Shown piece by piece: positions 43,949-50,361 of a stretch of 50,361 nt of DNA. The DNA lies in contig JAMXLL010000181.1 of NCBI GenBank assembly GCA_024281015.1, positions 1 through 50,361 on the forward strand. Direction: 5' to 3'. The notes beneath the pieces are model-generated. The model saw only the letters and a program-made list of their open reading frames with translations. It searched no databases and had not been told where the DNA came from. Position 1 is the stretch's first letter. Each line of letters begins with the position of its first letter. The DNA comes from Candidatus Binataceae bacterium. Its GTDB lineage: Bacteria > Desulfobacterota > Binatia > Binatales > Binataceae. The translations under genes were made by a program, and so were the position numbers.

Positions 43949-45177
43949 GAGTCCGTACCGGCTAAGGGCCGTGTTCTGTTGGATATCCGAGACGGCGCCG
44001 GGCGTAGGTTGGCGCCAAGTATCTCAGAGTAAAGAGTGGCAAGAGCAGCCGCAGTGTTTCCCCATCCGAACCCGCGCGCATACTCGAGGCCAGACTCTGC
44101 GAGTGCGTAACGCAAATCAACGTTCGATATTACCCGGCAGATCGCATCGGCGATATCAGATGGATCATCGGCAATCAGGCCAGCCCCACACCGAGCGATG
44201 TCACTGGAAAGCTGCACCCCGGAGGAAATTACCACAGGCAGCCGGCATGCCATCGCCTCGAACATTGCGACAGCGAAATTCTCGCTGTGGGAGGGAAGCA
44301 CGAAAACGTCGGCATCCGCCAGTAGCTCAAGCTTGTTCACCCCATAGACGAAGCCGGTGAACAGCGTGCACTGGGAGATGCCGTAGTCTTCGGCCCAGCG
44401 CTCAACCAGACTCCGGTAGGCGGGCGGGTCGCCCCCGCCAGCCATCACCAGGCGGGCGTCCGGGCGCACCACCAAAACCTTCTTGAACGCCTGAAGAAGC
44501 CGGTCCAGCCCTTTTTTCTCAGCTAAACGCCCAAGATAGAGGACTATTGGACAACCAGAGCCGTTGAGGAACTGCGCGCGAAAGCTGCCTCGCTCGGGAA
44601 GTACTGCGAACGACGAGAGATTTATCGCCCAAGGGACAATTGCCGATGGCGCGCGGATTCCCAGCGGCCGCGCTGCTTCGTATTCGGCCGGCGTTGAATA
44701 CACGATAGCCGACGCGGCATTGAGAGCCCTCCGTATCAACATCGAATCGACGACGAGCTTCTTTGCTCTGCTCTTACGTCTCTGGACAGGGGCCAAGACG
44801 TCATGAGTGGTGACCACGTAGGGGATCTTAAATCGACGGGCAAGTATCAGTCCGGCAACTATGGGAAAGCTGTAGAGGGAGTTGAGATGGACAATATCGA
44901 ACCGCGAAATATTCACTGCCAGCCAGCGAAGCAATGCGGGCGAAAATTGAAATCGCTTAGTGGCAAACACGGGAAATGCCATTCGCGAATATCCCCGCTC
45001 CCGATCGCCTATTGGCGGTAGGACACGCTCAGGATTATCGATTCCCGAACGATAAGCGGTGGCCAGCATCACAAAACAACCACGCGCCGCAAGCGCCCGG
45101 CACAGGTCGTCCAAACCAACCCCAAGACCATACCAGGCAGGCCCTACCCCGGGAGTAAGATGCAGTACCTTTGTCAT
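43945..45177 (-). CDS. GT4-family glycosyltransferase
   Basis: A 410-residue GT-B enzyme. The N-terminal VLHLTPGVGPAWYGLGVGLD is the acceptor-side glycine loop. The GT4 donor-binding parts are LYLGRLAEKKGLDRLLQAF and PSHSENFAVAMFEAMACRLP (E-x7-E motif). It transfers a sugar from a nucleotide donor to a growing glycan at the inner face of the membrane. ATG 45177 is preferred over the upstream GTG 45210. It lies 69 bases after the next glycosyltransferase and overlaps the methyltransferase. Donor and acceptor are unknown. Confidence 0.93.
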   Translation of the reverse strand: MTKVLHLTPGVGPAWYGLGVGLDDLCRALAARGCFVMLATAYRSGIDNPERVLPPIGDRERGYSRMAFPVFATKRFQFSPALLRWLAVNISRFDIVHLNSLYSFPIVAGLILARRFKIPYVVTTHDVLAPVQRRKSRAKKLVVDSMLIRRALNAASAIVYSTPAEYEAARPLGIRAPSAIVPWAINLSSFAVLPERGSFRAQFLNGSGCPIVLYLGRLAEKKGLDRLLQAFKKVLVVRPDARLVMAGGGDPPAYRSLVERWAEDYGISQCTLFTGFVYGVNKLELLADADVFVLPSHSENFAVAMFEAMACRLPVVISSGVQLSSDIARCGAGLIADDPSDIADAICRVISNVDLRYALAESGLEYARGFGWGNTAAALATLYSEILGANLRPAPSRISNRTRPLAGTDS

Positions 45178-45246
45178 TCTCTGCTTTTCAGGGGATGGCT
45201 GCACAGGCACCGCACCGACGGTTTGATGGGAGGCTTGAAACTGCGG

Positions 45247-46335
45247 CTAAGAAGCCGAAGCTTGCTCACGCAAACCGGGCAGCCGCACTGCTGATACATG
45301 TGCGCGCAGGTGGGCATGAAAGGAGGAGGCGAGCTTCGAGACTGTCCATAAGCCCGCGATTTCAGTGCCCGTTTGTGACATAGAATTTAGCGTTTCTTCA
45401 GAGGCCTCTGAGATGCGGGCCATGGCGCTTGCAATTTCGTCTGGTCGAGGCCGAACAACGTAGCCATTTACTCCATCATGTATGTAGCTAGCCGCTGCAC
45501 CACACTTGCAACTTGCTATGATCGGCAGTCCAGCGGCTGCTGCCTCCTGGATCACGACTCCCCAGGGCTCCACCAAACTGGGCAAAACAAGACATCGTGC
45601 CGCCTTCATCACGGCTGGCAGTTCAGCAGGTTGAACAAAGCCAAGCATGCGAAGTCCTGACATTCCCAGCATCTGTGCGCTGAGCGGTCCGGTACCGACG
45701 ACTTTAAGATGCCATGGGTTTTTAACTAGCTTTCGATAGAGTTGGTAGGCCTCAACAAGCCCGGCAATGTTCTTCGCTTGCACCAGCCTCCCAACGAACA
45801 AAAACGAACGCTCACGCTGAATAATGGGAACAGTGTTGCGGAAGCAGTCCACATCTGCCGCAGCATAGCCGTATAGCACATTATTGTAGCCCAGCTTGCG
45901 TGCGAATTTCGCCTGGCTACTACCCGGAACCAGAAAGGTATCGATGCACGGCCGTAGATAGAAAGGAGAAGCGATAATACCCAGATATTGCTTCGCTCTG
46001 CCGCACCATTGATTATCCATAGCGGAAACCACGTGTACACCTCTCTGGCGAAGCGCGCGGGCGATCTGCATAAAATGCCGGTAGTTCCAGGAGATCATCA
46101 GCATCGCATCCGGCCTGAACCCCGCGATGGCCGGCTCAAGCTGGCCTCGTATTTCTGGCGAGTCTTGAAGCACTGAATTACAAAAGGACAGATCGAAAGA
46201 GGCATAAGGGGCGTCGGCGCTGGCTGTCTGATAAATTAACTGAATTCTGACGTCATGCGAGAGCGCCAGTTCGCGAAAAAAAGCGACACTGTAACCTGCA
46301 AGAGCACTCCACAGGACGCTGAGCTTGAGCGACAC
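45247..46335 (-). CDS. GT4-family glycosyltransferase
   Basis: A 362-residue GT-B enzyme. The C-terminal half has LFVGRLVQAKNIAGLVEAY and PSLVEPWGVVIQEAAAAGLP, the GT4 E-x7-E site (Glu-Pro-Trp-Gly ... Glu). The N-terminal half is less conserved and begins with SVLWSALAGYSVAFFRELA. The start is GTG at 46335, 26 bases after the previous glycosyltransferase. It is part of the same minus-strand transcript. The sugar is not predictable. Confidence 0.92.
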   Translation of the reverse strand: MSLKLSVLWSALAGYSVAFFRELALSHDVRIQLIYQTASADAPYASFDLSFCNSVLQDSPEIRGQLEPAIAGFRPDAMLMISWNYRHFMQIARALRQRGVHVVSAMDNQWCGRAKQYLGIIASPFYLRPCIDTFLVPGSSQAKFARKLGYNNVLYGYAAADVDCFRNTVPIIQRERSFLFVGRLVQAKNIAGLVEAYQLYRKLVKNPWHLKVVGTGPLSAQMLGMSGLRMLGFVQPAELPAVMKAARCLVLPSLVEPWGVVIQEAAAAGLPIIASCKCGAAASYIHDGVNGYVVRPRPDEIASAMARISEASEETLNSMSQTGTEIAGLWTVSKLASSFHAHLRAHVSAVRLPGLREQASAS

Positions 46336-46361
46336 TATAGCGAACAGGCTAGGATCTTAGG

Positions 46362-47585
46362 TCAACTATAGTTGGCGCTATCGGCTTCGCGCGGTTCGCT
46401 CATTCCGCCCTTCCTGGATGGCATCCTTTCTCCGTGATGAAGTAGCGAGGAATAGAGTCGTCGTAATCGCTGGAAGTAGATCTCCCAGCTCAGCTCTGAG
46501 CGAGCCTTGTCCACCGCGGCGCACGCCATCTCCTTACGTGCTTCTTCATTTCGATACAGAAATTCCAGCCGTTCTGCGATAGCTTCAGGGCAGCGAATCG
46601 GAACTAGGAAACCGTCACGCTGATGGCTGATAATCTCCCCGCCGCCAGCGTTTACCGTGGTAATAACGGGCAGCGCACAGGCTAGCGCCTCACCGATTAC
46701 ATAACCGAAACCGTCCTCTATACTGGGCAGCACGAATACGGAGGAGCGAGCGTATTCTTTCGGCAATTCATGATTTGGAACGAACGGTATGTGACGAAAC
46801 ATACCAGCGTATCGTCGTAAGATACTACTCATCTCGTATGAGACCGCGCCGATGAATAGGAGCTCGGCATTGCGTAGGCGAAGCTTCTTCCAGGCCTCGA
46901 GCAGGTATAAGTGGCCCTTGCGAAGTGACAGCTGTGCGACACAGATAACCCTGAACGGCCGACCGGATCCCATTCCGTTAGAGAGCGGTTTGAAACGGCT
47001 TAAATCAACTCCATAAGGAATCACCCTGGTCCTGGCCGGGTCGAACCCATGCTGCACGAACGAATCTCGCACCATCCGGGAGGGTGTCAACAAAAAATCT
47101 GCAAGCGCTGCTTCTGCAATCTGTAGCTGCTGCGTCTTGTGCATCGTTGGGCGCCTCATTCCCCAACGTTCGCTTTCTTCGCATAATAGTTGGTAAAGAT
47201 CTTCGGGATGCCGGTTAACGGGTTCTCCTATGACCACGGCACCCTCGCGCTTGGCACGTCTTATCAGTCGGTGGGCGGTTCCATGAAGCATGACATGCAG
47301 CAGACCGCAGGAATTCCATCTCTGCAGTACACCTATTTGCCAGAGCTGAGAATAGAATGGGGCCAGCTGCGGGACTAACCAGCCGTTAGTTAGTTGAGCG
47401 TGCAGCCGAATAAGGTATTCCTTTGGCCAGCAATTTATTGCCCGGCCGGAAGCGATACCGAGGCGGCGCCCACTGGTGCGGATGCTGTGGGAGTAGTAAA
47501 AACGGTTCAGCAAGCCGGCCTGGTCAACATAGCGAACGTAGTTATGGTAGTGAAACTTGCCACATACTGCGATGTTCAACTTCAT
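46362..47585 (-). CDS. GT4-family glycosyltransferase
   Basis: A 407-residue GT-B enzyme. The N-terminus KLNIAVCGKFHYHNYVRYVD is an unusual but recurrent start among exopolysaccharide transferases. The donor site is CVAQLSLRKGHLYLLEAWKK and PSIEDGFGYVIGEALACALP. The ATG at 47585 overlaps the stop of the polymerase-like gene (ATGA), so the two are coupled. The C-terminus is short, charged and poorly conserved. Confidence 0.93.
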   Translation of the reverse strand: MKLNIAVCGKFHYHNYVRYVDQAGLLNRFYYSHSIRTSGRRLGIASGRAINCWPKEYLIRLHAQLTNGWLVPQLAPFYSQLWQIGVLQRWNSCGLLHVMLHGTAHRLIRRAKREGAVVIGEPVNRHPEDLYQLLCEESERWGMRRPTMHKTQQLQIAEAALADFLLTPSRMVRDSFVQHGFDPARTRVIPYGVDLSRFKPLSNGMGSGRPFRVICVAQLSLRKGHLYLLEAWKKLRLRNAELLFIGAVSYEMSSILRRYAGMFRHIPFVPNHELPKEYARSSVFVLPSIEDGFGYVIGEALACALPVITTVNAGGGEIISHQRDGFLVPIRCPEAIAERLEFLYRNEEARKEMACAAVDKARSELSWEIYFQRLRRLYSSLLHHGERMPSRKGGMSEPREADSANYS

Positions 47586-48934
47586 ACTATCCGTGGATCA
47601 AGTGGCTTGTTAGCGGCTATGCAAAACCCAACAAACATCCACGCATAACCGTTAACTGTTCCGTGACCTGTGATTTGGCCGTACAGAAGCACTCCGCCGA
47701 TAAAGCCAATTATCAGGAGCGGAAGTGGTTCGTACTTCCGCCTGGCCGTCGCTACCGCGCTCGCCAGCAGGGATATGACCAGTAATACTCTGAAAGCGAT
47801 GAAGGCGCATCCCAACACGGAGCCAAGATCCACAATATTACGAGACCAATCGTCTTCTGCAGCAACCGGAATACTTATGCCAATGCCGGTCCCCGCGTTG
47901 CCGCCCCTCCCCAAGCCATAGCCAAGCAGAGGAGTCTCAGGAAGCAGATCCACAAAATGAGTAAAGTCTCCGAACGCGCGATTCACGATCCCGTAACTGT
48001 ACCAATCATCCCCTTCCGCGGCGCCGGCGGCCCGAACTGAGAGTGCCATAAGCTGTTCGGGAAAAAGGATGGGCATCGTAACTGCCCCTGCTATTGTGAC
48101 ACAAGCAACCATTCGTAACACCCGGCGGCGGTCGTAGCGACGCGGTAGCAACGCAGTACAAGCAAATGCGGCCGATAAGATCAGCAGACCCAGCACAAAG
48201 GCCGCCCGATGACCGCCCACCGCGAGATTCACCGACACGGCCATTGTAACTACTGCGAGCATCACCCCGCGCAGCGGTCGCCTCTCCCGGGGCAGAATCC
48301 ATACCCACAGAATCATCGCAAGGAGACTGCCGATAAACAGCACTTGCCCCACGTTGGAGCTAAACGTGCCACTGGTTCTGACAAAGCCTAAAGCCACCCC
48401 CAGGGGGGCAAAACTGTTATCTGGATCATCCGCCACACCTGCATTGAGAACGCTGTTTGCCGGAGCGGACGCTTGCAGGATCGACAGATACGCTATCGGA
48501 ATCGAGAAGACGAGCGTGTACCTTGTGAGACGGAGTAGATCTTCTTTTTTAAAGCATTGCCCGATCACGAACGGAAGCGGGATATAAAAAAAATATTGGC
48601 GCCATCCATAAACTGAGAGCAGGAGAGCTGTATTACTGGAGATTGTGCCGTTCACAATCTGGAGTAGCAGTAGCAGCCCACCGAGCCACATCCATGTAAT
48701 AGCAGCAATCATCCAGAACTGCTGTCGAGGAAAGATTCGGTACTTGAGGCATAGACAATAGATTGCCAACACAAACGGATCGCGCAAAAAAAAGAGTTCT
48801 TGATGGTATTGAGGCAAAACCCATTTCCGGAACGCACCTTCGAGTATCAGCAACCAATAAACGACAAAAATTAGCGTAACAATCCGGCGGCGATGGAGCT
48901 CTAATCGAGCCGAAGTTACCCTATGAGAGCACAA
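47582..48934 (-). CDS. O-antigen ligase/polymerase-like membrane protein
   Basis: A 450-residue protein with ten or more hydrophobic segments, such as IVTLIFVVYWLLILEGAF at the start and LPLLIIGFIGGVLLYG at the end. A long periplasmic loop near residue 300-360 contains LLPETPLLGYGLGRGGNAG, similar to the GxG-rich loop of the O-antigen ligase/Wzy family (Wzy_C-like). Such proteins polymerise or ligate surface-polysaccharide repeat units outside the inner membrane. No ATG is available; TTG at 48934 is the first start. No flippase is seen in the window. Confidence 0.85.
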   Translation of the reverse strand: MCSHRVTSARLELHRRRIVTLIFVVYWLLILEGAFRKWVLPQYHQELFFLRDPFVLAIYCLCLKYRIFPRQQFWMIAAITWMWLGGLLLLLQIVNGTISSNTALLLSVYGWRQYFFYIPLPFVIGQCFKKEDLLRLTRYTLVFSIPIAYLSILQASAPANSVLNAGVADDPDNSFAPLGVALGFVRTSGTFSSNVGQVLFIGSLLAMILWVWILPRERRPLRGVMLAVVTMAVSVNLAVGGHRAAFVLGLLILSAAFACTALLPRRYDRRRVLRMVACVTIAGAVTMPILFPEQLMALSVRAAGAAEGDDWYSYGIVNRAFGDFTHFVDLLPETPLLGYGLGRGGNAGTGIGISIPVAAEDDWSRNIVDLGSVLGCAFIAFRVLLVISLLASAVATARRKYEPLPLLIIGFIGGVLLYGQITGHGTVNGYAWMFVGFCIAANKPLDPRIV

Positions 48935-48987
48935 TTGGACGGCGTCTGCTGTAATATCAAAGTTTGAATTCGTAAATTGACTCTATC

Positions 48988-50172
48988 TCAGAAGGCTACC
49001 GTATTTCTCTTCCCTTGCCAGGGAAAATGCGACTCTGCGTCAGGCACAAAATCTTCAGCGTCTTTGCTGTCAGGCTTTCTTCCTTGATCGCTCTGGAGGG
49101 GAACACCCTCAGGATAGCGATGCTGCTGGTCGTGATTGCGCTCGGTAATAGCGTCACCCGACACTTTTGCCCGGCCAGAAAGACTCGACGCAAATACCTC
49201 GATATATTTCTCCCCGATGGCTTGTTTTGTGTAATGACTAAGGTGTTCCGCTGCGGCCGCTCTGTATCGGGCTCGCGTTTCCGGTGAAGTCAAGAGCTCC
49301 TCCAGACAGGCGGTGAGCGCATCGCAATCACCGTTGGGAAAGGTAACTCCGCAAGGACCAATCGCTCCTTTGAGTCCTCCCCCCTCGGAACCGACGAGTA
49401 CGCAGCCGCATGCAATTCCTTCTAGCGCGACGACACCGAACGGCTCATTCCAAACGGAAGGAACAACCATGATCTGGTGCGAGTTCAGGGAATCGGCAAG
49501 TTCCCGTCCGGTCTTAACTCCACCGAACGTTACCTGGCCTGCGATTCCTAGCTCGTGCGCAGTTGCTCGAAGCCGGTTCTCCTCGGAACCCGAGCCGATG
49601 ATTGTCAAGCGTGGATTGAGCTTTTTCGACTTCAGAATTGACAGAGATTTCAGTAAAAGAGCTGCTCCTTTGTCCGGAACCAGACGTCCGCAAAAGACCA
49701 GTTCTCTGCTTCTGGGGCGATTCGGTATCTCCCGAAAGACTTCATCATCATAGGGGTTGCCGATTACTACGGAGGGAGTGCGTACGTGAGACGCGATTGC
49801 CGTACTGATGGAGATACCAGTCGCGCGATTGAGCACTTGATGGCGCAGCTTGCCACCCAGCCCGGCAGAAGATATCCACGTCGCGTGAGTGACAATCCAA
49901 GGCCGGGATATGACCAGCAGCGGCCAGGCCGTTCGCAGGCTGATATTGTTATGGAGATAGACATCACACCATCGGAGCAGGCTCAGCAGCCGCGCGGGCC
50001 TTGGCTGGCGAACTACCCGGTATGGAAGGAGCATCTTTTTCGTGGATGGGGTTTGAGTAACCAGCCTCACCTCATGGCCCATACGAGTAAATTGGCTGGC
50101 AAGCAACGCCGAAACAGTTTGGAGACCGCCCACAGTCGGCGAAAACATATGCGATGATATGAGTATCTTCAC
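48988..50172 (-). CDS. GT4-family glycosyltransferase with unusual C-terminal tail
   Basis: A 394-residue GT-B enzyme. ILISSHMFSPTVGGLQTVSA is the N-terminal glycine loop, LVFCGRLVPDKGAALLLKSL and PSVWNEPFGVVALEGIACGC form the donor site. The start is GTG 50172, with GGAG six bases upstream. The family's fold should end near residue 335 (EKYIEVFASSLSG). The last 55 or so residues are polar, His/Gln/Asp/Lys-rich and match nothing I know, as if read from a different frame or an added tail. It is the first cluster gene wholly inside the window. Confidence 0.91.
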   Translation of the reverse strand: MKILISSHMFSPTVGGLQTVSALLASQFTRMGHEVRLVTQTPSTKKMLLPYRVVRQPRPARLLSLLRWCDVYLHNNISLRTAWPLLVISRPWIVTHATWISSAGLGGKLRHQVLNRATGISISTAIASHVRTPSVVIGNPYDDEVFREIPNRPRSRELVFCGRLVPDKGAALLLKSLSILKSKKLNPRLTIIGSGSEENRLRATAHELGIAGQVTFGGVKTGRELADSLNSHQIMVVPSVWNEPFGVVALEGIACGCVLVGSEGGGLKGAIGPCGVTFPNGDCDALTACLEELLTSPETRARYRAAAAEHLSHYTKQAIGEKYIEVFASSLSGRAKVSGDAITERNHDQQHRYPEGVPLQSDQGRKPDSKDAEDFVPDAESHFPWQGKRNTVAF

Positions 50173-50291
50173 CTCTGCTCCGTTCTCTGCTGTTTTAGTG
50201 ACCCGGCCGCCATTATCAGGCAGAAAACCTCGAAAATTGTAAGTCTTCGGCTTGCTCTAGCGGTACGTCGCGGAGCTGCTTCGTCAATCAT
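50169..50291 (-). CDS. possible small leader ORF overlapping the glycosyltransferase start
   Basis: A 40-residue frame (starting MIDEAAPRRTARAS) whose TGA overlaps the GTG start of the glycosyltransferase by four bases (GTGA). A GTG would extend it by five codons. Arg-rich at first, then hydrophobic (IFEVFCLIMAAGS). No family is recognised and it may be the tail of a broken gene or chance, but the overlap has the same form as the real coupled pairs in this cluster. Confidence 0.25.
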   Translation of the reverse strand: MIDEAAPRRTARASRRLTIFEVFCLIMAAGSLKQQRTEQR

Positions 50292-50361
50292 CCAAGGACC
50301 GGGCACAATCGGTGTTCGCTAAACAGCCAAACACGAGTGCTTTGCACTGTTCAGGACCGAG

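Noticed and set aside
1-50361. tRNA, rRNA, CRISPR array or transposase
   Set aside because: Gaps between genes were read for tRNA-like arms, regular spaced repeats and transposase motifs; none was found by eye. tRNAscan-SE and a repeat finder would be decisive.

Overview
The window reads as a stretch of chromosome from an uncultured, moderately GC-rich Gram-negative soil or groundwater bacterium. The gene mix (class III CoA transferases, several metal-dependent amidohydrolases of the DxDGH type, NIPSNAP and NTF2-like proteins, a class V aminotransferase next to serA, an APS-type CysH, a surface-polysaccharide cluster) resembles what I know of Candidatus Binatota and related deltaproteobacterial lineages. 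That placement is an inference from gene content only. I see no tRNA, rRNA, CRISPR array, insertion sequence or prophage.

Layout. 1-1957: the 3' part of a membrane-anchored VWA protein. 2297-2506: an orphan excisionase-type HTH protein. 3026-6885: a co-directional set of VOC metalloenzyme, nitroreductase and two overlapping class III CoA transferases, probably a catabolic operon. 6911-8253: a secreted proline-rich protein, an ArsC-like reductase and ribosomal protein L28. 8341-12680: a leader with a strong intrinsic terminator, then a class V aminotransferase, serA and purA (serine and purine synthesis). 12610-14956: a kinase-fold phosphotransferase and an EmrA-like adaptor on the minus strand. 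15277-17124: a membrane protein joining an extracytoplasmic VWA domain to a cytoplasmic FHA domain.

17171-19953 and 29520-32585 are two similar minus-strand modules. Each is built round a paralogous amidohydrolase of about 480-490 residues, one with an NTF2-like protein and a crotonase-fold protein, the other with a tandem NIPSNAP protein and an SDR oxidoreductase. Between them lie an MFS exporter translationally coupled to a YjbR-family protein, a quinone oxidoreductase, a formyltransferase resembling the hydrolase domain of 10-formyl-THF dehydrogenase, an XRE regulator, a small membrane protein, and an assimilatory sulfate module (siroheme reductase, CysH, an unknown protein) divergent from an Rrf2 regulator. 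A candidate Rrf2/IscR-like operator sits between them.

32940-41625 holds a cupin, a gene-poor 0.9 kb stretch with an 18-bp perfect palindrome, the glycogen/maltodextrin pair glgX-malQ, two small secreted proteins and a third amidohydrolase. 42189-50172 is a tightly packed minus-strand polysaccharide cluster: four GT4 glycosyltransferases, an O-antigen-ligase/polymerase-like membrane protein and two methyltransferases. It appears to continue past the right edge.

No single locus is provably a new system. The best leads are the paired amidohydrolase modules, the CoA-transferase pair in which one partner lacks the catalytic aspartate, the terminator-bearing leader before the serine genes, the VWA-FHA transmembrane protein and the unknown third gene of the sulfate operon.
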